Positions 14,470-22,986 of a stretch of DNA of 64,000 nucleotides are shown one piece after another; position 1 is the first letter of the stretch; each line of letters begins with the position of its first letter. Under the pieces are notes generated by a model. It had not been told where the DNA came from, did no database searches, and saw nothing but the letters and a program-made list of their open reading frames with translations. The stretch covers positions 80,535 through 144,534 of the forward strand of contig CAXBKQ010000007.1 of NCBI GenBank assembly GCA_963976435.1. The letters run 5' to 3'. A program made the position numbers and the translations under genes. Origin of the DNA: CAKZNE01 sp963976435. Lineage in GTDB: Bacteria > Bacteroidota > Bacteroidia > Flavobacteriales > Schleiferiaceae.

Positions 14470-16107
14470 TTATTGTATATATAATTTTTGGGTTCTAAAA
14501 TGGGTTTTGGAATTTGAACTTAGCTTTATTAGGTATACCCCTGCTTCTAGTCCTAAATCAGTTTGTTTAAATCGATGGCTATAAATCCTTTTACTTTTGT
14601 GGATCATCTTACCATTTAAATCATAAACATACATGGTAATGGGAAAATCTAAATATGAATCAATTTCAAGGCTAAATCCTGAGGAACTTGGATTAGGATA
14701 AATGGTGAAGTCTAGGCTTTCCTTTTCATTTAACCCAATACTTGCACACTTATTTTGAACCTCAATAGTATCATTGCAGCCTGGGGCATTGTTTAAAATA
14801 TATGCAATTTTATTAGTAGCCAGGTAGTCACAAACACTCTTTACGGCACATATTTCCAATACTGGAGAGTCATAAATAAAAAGCGGGTTTACCGTGCTAA
14901 AATCAGCACTATCCAATCCTTTTAAAGTTGAGAGGCTATCATTTTCTGCCAATCTCACTTCACCCGATATCCATTTTAATTTCCTCAAAGCCCAAAGGCT
15001 ATTTAGCTTTTTATTTGCCCTAATATTCAATCCCCCTGCTTTTTGCAATGAATCTAGCCCATTTAATTTGCGAAGCTGGTCATTATCCCAAATTAGCAGT
15101 GAACCACCAACAAACTTCAAATTTGAAAGTGCATTTAGAGATGTTAAAGAATCATTCCCACGAATGCTTAAAGATTGACCAATAGAATCAATACTATACA
15201 AACCATCCAAAGAAGGCAATTTATTATTGTCTGAGATACCGAGTACGAATTCCACTTTCTCCAAACTATCCAAACCTGCAAGGGAAAGCAAATATTGATT
15301 CGCCGCTATGGTCAAACTTTCACCCACATACTTTAGAGCAGCTAATTCTACAAGGTTTTGAATTTTAGAGTTTCCACTAATTTGTAATGAACCGGGAATA
15401 GAACTAAAATTTTCCAATCCCTTTAAATTAAGAAGCCCATCATTCCCGTTAATGGTTAGGCTTCTACCTAGTTGGATATTGTCATCCAATCCTTCCAAAT
15501 TCTTCAAGGAATCGTTGTTTACAACACTTAAACTTTCAATAAAAATATTGTTAAGGCCTTTTAAACTTCGCAGTGAACTATTACCGAGAACAATAAAAAT
15601 ATTCCAAATATTATCTATTGATTCTAAACCACTTAAGCTATCCAAACTAGCATTATTTACAAGGTAAAGAGAGATGATGTCTTCTAAACTATCTAAGCCC
15701 CTTAAGTTTTTTAATGAAGCATTTCCTGCAATATTCAAATAACTGATTTTTTGAATTCCTTCTAGACCCCTAAAGTTAATGAGCGAATCATTATTGGAAA
15801 TATTAAATTCCGTTCCCAAATACCGAAGATTTCTAAGGCCCCAAAAATTCTTTAAGCTATTCGCTGACATGGCTTTTAGTGAACCAAAAATGCTGTCAAT
15901 TTGAATTAGACTATCTAAATTACGAACATCACCATTAATGATAAGATCCCCAGGTAGTGAATTACAATTTGGAAATAATAAAGGAAAGCTATCTACTTGG
16001 GATTGACGAGAAATGCTATAATTGCTGCTCGGGCAAGTTTGGCTTTGGATATTTCCCTCAATAATAAGGGAAAGTATAATTAGTATATATAAACCTGCTT
16101 TTTGCAA
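14470..16107 (-). CDS. T9SS-secreted leucine-rich-repeat-like protein
   Basis: The start is TTG 16107; no in-frame ATG lies between the upstream stop and the signal peptide (residues 1-23). Residues about 45-420 hold some 15-16 irregular repeats of roughly 23-25 residues with the core L-x-I-x-x-N-x-x-L-x-x-L-x-G-L, an LRR / receptor-L-domain-like solenoid. The C-terminal about 85 residues are a type A T9SS sorting domain (I-Y-P-N-P-S-S near 465 and a final L-Y-I-Q). The protein should cross the outer membrane through the type IX system and be released or anchored at the surface. A good promoter precedes it and two lipoprotein/exported genes follow closely. Confidence 0.85.
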   Translation of the reverse strand: MQKAGLYILIILSLIIEGNIQSQTCPSSNYSISRQSQVDSFPLLFPNCNSLPGDLIINGDVRNLDSLIQIDSIFGSLKAMSANSLKNFWGLRNLRYLGTEFNISNNDSLINFRGLEGIQKISYLNIAGNASLKNLRGLDSLEDIISLYLVNNASLDSLSGLESIDNIWNIFIVLGNSSLRSLKGLNNIFIESLSVVNNDSLKNLEGLDDNIQLGRSLTINGNDGLLNLKGLENFSSIPGSLQISGNSKIQNLVELAALKYVGESLTIAANQYLLSLAGLDSLEKVEFVLGISDNNKLPSLDGLYSIDSIGQSLSIRGNDSLTSLNALSNLKFVGGSLLIWDNDQLRKLNGLDSLQKAGGLNIRANKKLNSLWALRKLKWISGEVRLAENDSLSTLKGLDSADFSTVNPLFIYDSPVLEICAVKSVCDYLATNKIAYILNNAPGCNDTIEVQNKCASIGLNEKESLDFTIYPNPSSSGFSLEIDSYLDFPITMYVYDLNGKMIHKSKRIYSHRFKQTDLGLEAGVYLIKLSSNSKTHFRTQKLYIQ

Positions 16108-16136
16108 TTGTCTTTTTTGAATTCTTAATTACAAGA

Positions 16137-16168
16137 CAAACCTAGGTTCAATTTTCCAGCAATGGCAA
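16137..16168 (-). promoter_or_regulatory. Promoter of the exported three-gene cluster
   Basis: On the minus strand TAGGTTTG (16144-16137) matches TAnnTTTG exactly, with TTG at 16168-16166, a spacer of 21 nt. The -7 box ends 29 nt before the TTG start codon. Confidence 0.65.
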
Positions 16169-16260
16169 TCTATTAAAAGATATTAGGTGAACAACAGACC
16201 TTGAAAAGGTATACAAAAGGTGGACAAAAATCAATAACAACTTGTATTTCAGCTTTTTAA

Positions 16261-17985
16261 TCAATTTTCATTGTGAACAGTTCCAGCATCAATAATATAT
16301 TCTAGAAGGTCTGAACTTTGTGGAATGTTCATTTTCTTTCGCAATCTATATCTCGAAGTTTTTACACTTTCTGGCGAGATGCCAAGAATGGCCGCGCTTT
16401 CTTTGAGGTTTAAATTCATTCGAATAAGGGCAGAGAGTTTCAGATCTCCTGAGGTTAAATTTGGGTGTTTGCTTTTTAGATTCTTAAAAAACCCAGTATG
16501 CACTTGTTCGAAATGAGTTTTAAAATCTTGCCAATCCTTATCTAAATTGGTATTACTGCTCACTTTCTGTTTTATTCTACGAATTTTCGTTTGATCGGCA
16601 GAAGCATCTTTTTCTAGCTCTACTAATTCCTGTTTTATCTCATCCAATAATTCATTTTTACGGATGAAGTTTATGGTATAGGAAGCCAATTCCTTATTTT
16701 TTAATTCCAGCTTTTGTTGTAATTCCTTTTCTTGAAGAATGGCATTCTCTAATTTCGCCCGGTTTAATTCCTCCCTAGATTTGTTCAACTTCTCCTTTTC
16801 TTCTTGCTCCTTCTTTTCCAGTTTGATTTTATTCTTTTGACGTAGAATAATGAAGTAGGCTATGGAAATAGCTAAAATCAAAAGACTGCTAATAAGGTAA
16901 ATCAAGAGCCGTCCATTTCTTTTTTTCTGCTCCAATAGGCGTATTCTTTCCTTGCCAATTTCAATGCTCTTTTTTTGGCGATCCATTTCAAATTTCAAAC
17001 GAATAGCTGAAATTTCCATTAATTTCTTTTGATCGAAAAGACTGTCTTTCATTTGGGAATGCAGCTCAAAATAATTTAATGCCTTATCAATTTCACCCTT
17101 TTGTTGGTAAAGAATTTTCAAATCCAAATAGATATCCTTCAACCACTTTTTCGATTGAACCTCCTTTGCCGCTTTTAGGGCTCTCAGTAGAAAAATTTCG
17201 GCATTTACAAAATCTTCTTGAACTAAATAAATACTACCGATGTTTTCCAGGGTTTTCGATTTCCCTTCAAAATCATTGATTTGAATACTCATTTGCAGGG
17301 AGGAATTTAGGTAGTTTAGGGCATTTTCATAATCGCCTTTTTCTCTAAAGAGAAGGCCCAACCTATTAGAAGCTTCTGCCACCCCGTATCTAAATCCACT
17401 TTCCTTGTGCATGGCCAATGAGGAAGTTAAATATTCAAAGGCTTTTTCGTAATTCTCTAATTCAGTATAAACTGCCCCAATTTTAGTTTTGGTAGTAGCC
17501 AATCGGCTAAATTGATTTCTTTGTTTAAATATTTTTTCACCTTGGAAATAATATTTTAATGCTTCTTGATAGTTTTTTTGATCCGCATATACTAGCCCAA
17601 TATTCATAAGAATATTTGCCAAGCCTAAGGAGTCATTTAGTTTTCCATAATTTTCTAGTGCCGGAAAAAGTTTGGTTAGAGATTCATCATAATTCCCAAG
17701 AGCCCAATCTGCTACCCCAATTATTCTTTGGGCCGTAGCGATTCCAGCTAGGTATTCTAAACGTTGGGCCAGGTCTAAAGCTGAATTTCCAAATTGTACA
17801 GACTTGCTTGGGTCCACCACCCAGTATTCATAGCCAATGTTATTTAAAAGGTCAACCTTCATGGCATCCTCAGACTGATAATTCTCCAATAGAATTTGAA
17901 GGCTGTCGATCTTAATATTGAGATTGGCATTCCCCTTTTGGGGAGAAAGAAAAAACAGGAAAAGAAAAAAAACAGTATTTCGCAT
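16261..17985 (-). CDS. Membrane TPR - LuxR-type HTH one-component regulator
   Basis: Domain order: signal peptide (1-20), TPR units (about 40-310) lying outside the cytoplasm, a transmembrane helix near 360-380 (L-L-I-Y-L-I-S-S-L-L-I-L), a cytosolic coiled coil (about 383-470) and a C-terminal LuxR-like helix-turn-helix. The HTH shows L-T-S-G-D-L-K-L-S-A-L-I-R, S-A-A-I-L-G-I-S-P-E-S-V and Y-R-L-R-K-K-M. This architecture is frequent in Bacteroidota and links an envelope signal to DNA binding without a separate kinase. It lies directly upstream of the T9SS cluster, on the same strand, with 153 nt between; it may control that cluster, which is inference. Confidence 0.85.
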   Translation of the reverse strand: MRNTVFFLFLFFLSPQKGNANLNIKIDSLQILLENYQSEDAMKVDLLNNIGYEYWVVDPSKSVQFGNSALDLAQRLEYLAGIATAQRIIGVADWALGNYDESLTKLFPALENYGKLNDSLGLANILMNIGLVYADQKNYQEALKYYFQGEKIFKQRNQFSRLATTKTKIGAVYTELENYEKAFEYLTSSLAMHKESGFRYGVAEASNRLGLLFREKGDYENALNYLNSSLQMSIQINDFEGKSKTLENIGSIYLVQEDFVNAEIFLLRALKAAKEVQSKKWLKDIYLDLKILYQQKGEIDKALNYFELHSQMKDSLFDQKKLMEISAIRLKFEMDRQKKSIEIGKERIRLLEQKKRNGRLLIYLISSLLILAISIAYFIILRQKNKIKLEKKEQEEKEKLNKSREELNRAKLENAILQEKELQQKLELKNKELASYTINFIRKNELLDEIKQELVELEKDASADQTKIRRIKQKVSSNTNLDKDWQDFKTHFEQVHTGFFKNLKSKHPNLTSGDLKLSALIRMNLNLKESAAILGISPESVKTSRYRLRKKMNIPQSSDLLEYIIDAGTVHNEN

Positions 17986-18031
17986 GAATGGTAAAAGGCC
18001 AATAATGAAACAGCGGGGCTCTAAAATACTA

Positions 18032-18039
18032 TAAATGTA
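18032..18039 (-). promoter_or_regulatory. Candidate -7 box for the TPR-LuxR regulator
   Basis: TACATTTA on the minus strand matches 7 of 8 positions of TAnnTTTG, 46 nt before the ATG at 17985 and just after the rpsA terminator. There is no TTG at -33. Confidence 0.35.
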
Positions 18040-18055
18040 CAGATGGCTTAAAAAA

Positions 18056-18087
18056 AAACCGCCACATTCAAAGGAATGTGGCGGTTT
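18056..18087 (-). terminator. Rho-independent terminator of rpsA
   Basis: A perfect 14-bp stem AAACCGCCACATTC (18056-18069) / GAATGTGGCGGTTT (18074-18087) with a 4-nt loop is followed on the minus strand by a run of nine T. It is 22 nt past the rpsA stop. Confidence 0.95.
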
Positions 18088-18108
18088 GATATATTAGAAA
18101 TTCGAGAA

Positions 18109-20028
18109 TTATTTCTTCTCGTCTTCTTCCATTTGTTCTTTAAGCTTGGAAAGAGCATCCAAATCTCCTAAGGTAGATCTCTCTACATTAGTTTGAATTT
18201 TCTTTACAGCTTTATTAGTTTGCTTTTTCTCAGCCTGATTTTTCTCAGCATTAATAGCTTTGTGAATTTCAGTATGAGAAGCAACTACTCTTCTAGAATC
18301 TTTGTTGAATTCAATGATTTTGAAGTCTGCAATTTCATCTTGCTTTAATTCAGAACCATCTTCCTTCACCATATGACGACCAGGAACAAAAGCTTCAACA
18401 CCAAGGTTTTCGAATAATACTTCTGCACCTTTATCTACGATGTTCACAACCTTGGCTTCAATTACGCTACCTTCTTCAAGAAGAGTTTCGTAAGTGTCGT
18501 AAGGATTGTCTTCAACTTGTTTATGTCCAAGGCTTAATCTACGGCTTTCCACGTCGATTTCAAGAACTACAACTTCCAATACAGCACCTACAGAAGTAAA
18601 TTCACTTGGGTGCTTAATTTTCTTAGTCCAACTTAGATCAGAAATATGGATTAATCCATCAATTCCTTCTTCTAATTCTACGAAAACTCCAAAGTTTGTG
18701 AAGTTACGTACAGAGCCTTTATGTTTAGATCCTACAGGGTATTTTGTAGTGATATCAGTCCATGGATCTGGAGTTAATTGCTTAATTCCAAGGGACATTT
18801 TACGATCATCTCTATCAAGAGTAAGTACTGTTGCTTCAACTTCATCGCCAACGCTTACAAAATCTTGAGCGCTACGAAGGTGAGTACTCCAGCTCATTTC
18901 ACTAACGTGAATCAAACCTTCCACACCAGGAATCACTTCAACAAAAGCACCGTAATCTGCGATTACTACTACTTTTCCTTTAACCTTGTCACCAACAGCA
19001 ACATCTTTATCAAGAGCATCCCAAGGATGAGCTTCTAATTGTTTTAATCCTAATTGAATTCTTGTTTTATCCTCATCAAAATCAAGGATTACAACGTTCA
19101 ATTTCTGATCTAGCTCAAGAACTTCAGAAGGATGGTTGATACGAGACCAGCTTAGGTCTGTAATGTGGATTAAACCATCTACACCACCAAGATCGATAAA
19201 CACACCATAAGAAGTAATATTTTTTACAACTCCTTCTAGTACTTGACCTTTTTCTAATCTTCCGATTATTTCCTTTTTCTGTTCTTCAAGATCAGCTTCA
19301 ATAAGTGCTTTATGAGAAACTACAACGTTTTTAAATTCATGGTTGATTTTCACAACTTTGAATTCCATTGTTTTATCTACATATGCATCATAATCACGGA
19401 TAGGTTTAACATCAATTTGAGACCCGGGTAAAAAGGCTTCAATTCCAAAGATGTCTACAATCATACCACCTTTAGTACGACATTTCACATAACCGTTTAC
19501 GATTTCTTCATTATCATGAGCAGCGTTAACTCTATCCCAAGCCTTGATAGATCTGGCTTTACGGTGAGAAAGAACTAATTGACCATCCTTATCCTCTTGT
19601 TTGTCGATAAGTACTTCCACTTCATCACCAACTTTTAGGTCAGGATTGTAGCGGAATTCATTTAAAGAAACAACACCTTCAGATTTGTATCCTATATCAA
19701 TGATAGCATCGCGATCTGTCATGTTTAGAACGGTACCATTTGCGATCGTACTTTCGCTGATAGTTGTAATTGTTTCTTCGTAAAGTTTGGTTAGCTCTTC
19801 GCGTTCTGCTTTACTTCTAGATTTCAAACCTGATTCGAATTCCTCCCAATCAAATTCTGTAGATTCCTCAGCTTCTACTGCTGGGGCTACTTCTTCTTTT
19901 ACTTCAGCAGCTGGGGCTTCAGTAGCTTCTTCTTTAACAGGAGCTGCCTCAGCGGCTGCCTCTGTATTTTCAACTTTTACAGCTTCGGTTTCTTTTACCT
20001 CTTCTGTTTTTTTTGTTTCTTCTGACAT
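18109..20028 (-). CDS. rpsA: 30S ribosomal protein S1
   Basis: S1 brings mRNA to the 30S subunit. The 639-residue protein has six S1 RNA-binding domains (about 85-580), recognisable by repeated G-x-V-x-x-I/F-x-x-Y/F-G-x-F-V/I ... G-L-I-H-I/V-S/T-D/E-L/M-S-W. It is about 80 residues longer than E. coli S1. The extra sequence is an N-terminal tail of about 60 residues made almost only of Glu, Ala, Lys, Val, Pro and Thr. It stands alone between its own tandem promoters and a strong terminator, not in an operon with cmk or ihfB. Bacteroidota mRNAs rarely use Shine-Dalgarno pairing, which fits a large S1. Confidence 0.97.
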   Translation of the reverse strand: MSEETKKTEEVKETEAVKVENTEAAAEAAPVKEEATEAPAAEVKEEVAPAVEAEESTEFDWEEFESGLKSRSKAEREELTKLYEETITTISESTIANGTVLNMTDRDAIIDIGYKSEGVVSLNEFRYNPDLKVGDEVEVLIDKQEDKDGQLVLSHRKARSIKAWDRVNAAHDNEEIVNGYVKCRTKGGMIVDIFGIEAFLPGSQIDVKPIRDYDAYVDKTMEFKVVKINHEFKNVVVSHKALIEADLEEQKKEIIGRLEKGQVLEGVVKNITSYGVFIDLGGVDGLIHITDLSWSRINHPSEVLELDQKLNVVILDFDEDKTRIQLGLKQLEAHPWDALDKDVAVGDKVKGKVVVIADYGAFVEVIPGVEGLIHVSEMSWSTHLRSAQDFVSVGDEVEATVLTLDRDDRKMSLGIKQLTPDPWTDITTKYPVGSKHKGSVRNFTNFGVFVELEEGIDGLIHISDLSWTKKIKHPSEFTSVGAVLEVVVLEIDVESRRLSLGHKQVEDNPYDTYETLLEEGSVIEAKVVNIVDKGAEVLFENLGVEAFVPGRHMVKEDGSELKQDEIADFKIIEFNKDSRRVVASHTEIHKAINAEKNQAEKKQTNKAVKKIQTNVERSTLGDLDALSKLKEQMEEDEKK

Positions 20029-20148
20029 TCAGAAAACAATTTGTATTTCAATTTGGGTGAGAACGATTATAAAACCCAAACGGAAAGATGTTAGACTATT
20101 GATTTACAAACCTTTTTCAGAACTCGTTCTCCACCTAAAAAAGGGCTG

Positions 20149-20180
20149 CAAATGTACAGCTATTATTTCTTTTGATCAAA
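20149..20180 (-). promoter_or_regulatory. rpsA proximal promoter
   Basis: On the minus strand TTTG (20180-20177), a 20-nt spacer and TACATTTG (20156-20149) give a full match to the Bacteroidota consensus. The box is followed by CAG, as in the rpsL promoter. It implies a leader of about 115 nt. Confidence 0.75.
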
Positions 20181-20272
20181 TAGTTTTGTTGAAGTTTTTT
20201 TCTGGCCTAAGTATCTTTTTTTCAAAGGCTTGAAAGTTCGGGGCATTTTGGAATATACAGCTAAAACAATCT

Positions 20273-20302
20273 CAAATTTATCGTCTATTTCATAAATTCA
20301 AA
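20273..20302 (-). promoter_or_regulatory. rpsA distal promoter candidate
   Basis: On the minus strand TTTG (20302-20299), an 18-nt spacer and TAAATTTG (20280-20273) also match the consensus, 124 nt upstream of the proximal promoter. The 20029-20364 stretch holds only these promoters and the citrate synthase terminator; no further gene is seen there. Confidence 0.5.
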
Positions 20303-20317
20303 TTGTCTATTAAAAAG

Positions 20318-20345
20318 AAAATCCCATCGCTAAGGATGGGATTTT
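20318..20345 (-). terminator. Rho-independent terminator of the carA-eno-citrate synthase unit
   Basis: A perfect 11-bp stem AAAATCCCATC (20318-20328) / GATGGGATTTT (20335-20345) with a 6-nt loop is followed on the minus strand by CTTTTTAAT. It lies 20 nt after the citrate synthase stop. Confidence 0.9.
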
Positions 20346-20364
20346 CAACTAAATCAATTCAATT

Positions 20365-21678
20365 TTATTTTCCAGCGAACTTGGCCTTCAATAATTCTGT
20401 TGTAGTAGAACCTGGTCTTTCAATTGGGAAGCCAAGGGCTCTGTCCCAAATAAGACTAGACAAAGTTCCGAGGGCTCTAGAAACACCAAACAACACTGTA
20501 TAGAAATCATAATCAGTTAACCCATAATGCATTAACAACTGTCCAGAATGTGCGTCTACATTCGGCCAAGGGTTTTTCACTTTACCTGTTGCTTGTAATA
20601 TTTCAGGTACCACCTCATATACTCTACTCACAATTTGGAATAGATCATCGTGTGGCATGTGTTTCATTGCAAATTCTCTTTGCGCAGTATATCGTGGATC
20701 TGTTTTCCTTAAAACCGCATGTCCAAAACCTGGAATTACCTTTCCTTCATTTAATGTCTTTCTGCAATAGTTTGCAATTTGTTCTTTGGATGGCAGTCCA
20801 CCACCTAATTCATCGCGCATTGCAAAAATCCAACGGATAACTTCCTGATTTGCCAATCCGTGAAGTGGTCCTGCTAGACCGCTCATACCAGCTTGGAAAG
20901 AAAGATATGGATCACTTAATGCGGAACCTACTAAATGCACAGCATGAGCGGAAACATTACCACCTTCATGGTCCACATGAATGGTCATATACAATCTTAA
21001 AAGTTCTTTGAATTCCTCATTTTCAAAGCCAAGCATATGTGCAAAATTTCCTGCCCAATCCAATTTAGAATCTGGCTCTATATGCTCATTATTATGGTAT
21101 TTTCTTCTATAGATATAAGCGGCTAACCTTGGAAGACGAGCAATTAAATTCATTGCATCCTCATAGGTAGGATCCCAATATTCAGATTTTGGAATACCAT
21201 TTCTATAGGCCTTTTGAAATTCTGATTCTGTACGAAGAGCAGTTATACCAATAATAAATTGAGTCATAGGATGAGCATGGCTAGGCAATGCATCAATAAC
21301 CTTAAATACATGAGGAGGAATGATTGCTCTTCTCGCCCAATTATTACTTACTCTTCTTACGATATCATCATCTGGTAATTCATTGAAAAGCATCAAATAG
21401 AAAATTCCTTCGGGCAGTGGTTGTTCTCCGCCAGGATATTTTGGTAATTTTTCCTGAAGTTCAGGAATTGAATATCCTCTAAAACGAATACCTTCAGCTG
21501 GATCCAGTTTTGAAGTTTCGGTAATTAGGGCCGTAATACCTCTCATCCCACCATACAATTGGCTCACCTTAACTTCACCAATTACTTCATCACCATGTTC
21601 TGCAATAAAATCCTTGACCTCTTTTACAGCTTCGTCAATTTTGGTTGCAAAATGATCCTTTAGTCTTTCCATTTTCAA
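20365..21678 (-). CDS. gltA: Citrate synthase, mitochondrial/eukaryotic type
   Basis: This 437-residue enzyme condenses acetyl-CoA with oxaloacetate to citrate. Catalytic residues are His273 (GPLHGLAN), His320 (PGFGHAVLRKTDPRYT) and Asp375 (WPNVDAHSG), almost the same numbers as His274/His320/Asp375 of the pig mitochondrial enzyme. Motifs such as KNPWPNVDAHSG, Y-T-V-L-F-G-V-S-R-A-L-G and R-A-L-G-F-P-x-E-R-P are those of the eukaryotic-type dimeric enzyme and not of the NADH-inhibited E. coli GltA type. It follows eno by 18 nt and ends the carA-eno unit. Met1 or Met3 may be the start. Confidence 0.93.
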   Translation of the reverse strand: MKMERLKDHFATKIDEAVKEVKDFIAEHGDEVIGEVKVSQLYGGMRGITALITETSKLDPAEGIRFRGYSIPELQEKLPKYPGGEQPLPEGIFYLMLFNELPDDDIVRRVSNNWARRAIIPPHVFKVIDALPSHAHPMTQFIIGITALRTESEFQKAYRNGIPKSEYWDPTYEDAMNLIARLPRLAAYIYRRKYHNNEHIEPDSKLDWAGNFAHMLGFENEEFKELLRLYMTIHVDHEGGNVSAHAVHLVGSALSDPYLSFQAGMSGLAGPLHGLANQEVIRWIFAMRDELGGGLPSKEQIANYCRKTLNEGKVIPGFGHAVLRKTDPRYTAQREFAMKHMPHDDLFQIVSRVYEVVPEILQATGKVKNPWPNVDAHSGQLLMHYGLTDYDFYTVLFGVSRALGTLSSLIWDRALGFPIERPGSTTTELLKAKFAGK

Positions 21679-21696
21679 TGCTCGTGTCTTTTTATA

Positions 21697-22986
21697 TTAT
21701 TTAATAAATTTAAAATTCTTTCCAGGGTAGATGGCTGAATCTCCAAGAAACTCCTCCAATCTCAACAACTGATTGTATTTTGCCATTCTATCACTTCTTG
21801 AAGCAGAACCAGTTTTTATTTGTCCGGTATTTAATCCAACAGCCAAATCGGCAATGGTTGAATCTTCTGTTTCTCCACTTCTATGGCTCATTACACAGCT
21901 ATAATCTTTACTTTGCGCCAGTTGAACTGTATTAATAGTTTCCGTTAAAGTTCCAATTTGGTTTACTTTAATTAAAACTGAATTTGCGGTGTCTTCATCG
22001 ATTCCTCTTTGCACTCTTTCTGTATTGGTAACGAACAAATCATCACCTACCAACTGCACCTTATTTCCAATTTTTGCCGTTAACTGTTTCCATCCATTCC
22101 AATCATCTTCATCAAGGCCATCCTCAATTGAAACAATGGGGTATTTACTCGCCCAATCTGCCCAGTAGTCTACCATTTCAGCTGGAGAAAGCTTATCACC
22201 AGTTGATTTTTTAAAGTGATAAACACCTTCATCCTTTAAATAGAATTCTGAAGCTGCGGCATCCATTGCAATATACACATCTTCTCCGGGTTTATAGCCA
22301 GCTTTTTCTATTGCTAGTAAGACAGTTTCTATTGCTTCAACATTAGATTTAATATTTGGTGCAAATCCTCCTTCATCTCCTACATTTGTAGAATAACCTT
22401 TGGATTTTAGAACATTTTTTAAGTGGTGAAATATTTCAGTTCCCATTCTTAATCCTTCGGAAAAACTTTGAGCACCAAAGGGCATCACCATAAATTCTTG
22501 GAAGTCTATAGAATTATCTGCATGTGCTCCACCATTTAAGATATTCATCATTGGCACTGGAAGCGTTCTTGCATTTACACCTCCAATATAATTGTGTAAA
22601 TACTGACCATGAGCCTGAGCTGCAGCTTTTGCCACAGCCAGAGAAACAGCTAGCATAGCATTTGCTCCTAGGTTGCTTTTGTTTTTTGTGCCATCTAAAT
22701 CGATCATCATTTGATCAATCAGGGATTGATCTGAAACTTGCAATCCATTAAGTTCTGGAGCAATAACATTATTTACATTGGAAACGGCATTCAAAACACC
22801 TTTTCCCATATATGCGCCACCATCATTATCTCTAAGCTCTACGGCTTCATGAATTCCGGTGGAAGCACCTGAAGGTACTGCTGCTCTTCCAATATGTCCG
22901 CTATCGGTAAAAACATCTGCTTCTACTGTAGGGTTTCCTCTACTATCTAAAATTTGTCTGGCTCTAAGACCTGTAATTACTGCCAT
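21697..22986 (-). CDS. eno: Enolase
   Basis: Enolase converts 2-phosphoglycerate to phosphoenolpyruvate. The 429-residue length is standard. Seen: S-G-A-S-T-G (loop 1), D-G-T-K-N-K-S-x-L-G-A-N-A, G-D-E-G-G-F-A-P (catalytic Glu), S-I-E-D-G-L and L-V-G-D-D-L-F (magnesium ligands), L-I-K-V-N-Q-I-G-T-L (catalytic Lys) and S-H-R-S-G-E-T-E-D. Its start codon shares one base with the carA stop (TAATG), so it is translated right after carA; citrate synthase follows. The order carA-eno-gltA joins pyrimidine/arginine precursor synthesis, glycolysis and TCA entry on one transcript. Confidence 0.98.
   Translation of the reverse strand: MAVITGLRARQILDSRGNPTVEADVFTDSGHIGRAAVPSGASTGIHEAVELRDNDGGAYMGKGVLNAVSNVNNVIAPELNGLQVSDQSLIDQMMIDLDGTKNKSNLGANAMLAVSLAVAKAAAQAHGQYLHNYIGGVNARTLPVPMMNILNGGAHADNSIDFQEFMVMPFGAQSFSEGLRMGTEIFHHLKNVLKSKGYSTNVGDEGGFAPNIKSNVEAIETVLLAIEKAGYKPGEDVYIAMDAAASEFYLKDEGVYHFKKSTGDKLSPAEMVDYWADWASKYPIVSIEDGLDEDDWNGWKQLTAKIGNKVQLVGDDLFVTNTERVQRGIDEDTANSVLIKVNQIGTLTETINTVQLAQSKDYSCVMSHRSGETEDSTIADLAVGLNTGQIKTGSASRSDRMAKYNQLLRLEEFLGDSAIYPGKNFKFIK

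Noticed and set aside
15452..15667. 71-residue plus-strand frame inside the T9SS LRR-like gene
   Set aside because: It arises from the complementary strand of the repeats; there is no independent evidence for it.
14470..16107. The repeats of the LRR-like gene as DNA repeats or a CRISPR array
   Set aside because: The repetition is at protein level, irregular in length and not identical at DNA level; no CRISPR-type spacing or cas gene is present.
19787..20233. 148-residue plus-strand frame opposite the rpsA start
   Set aside because: It is an antisense shadow of the Ala/Glu-rich S1 tail, giving a Ser/Ala/Thr-rich protein with no family likeness.
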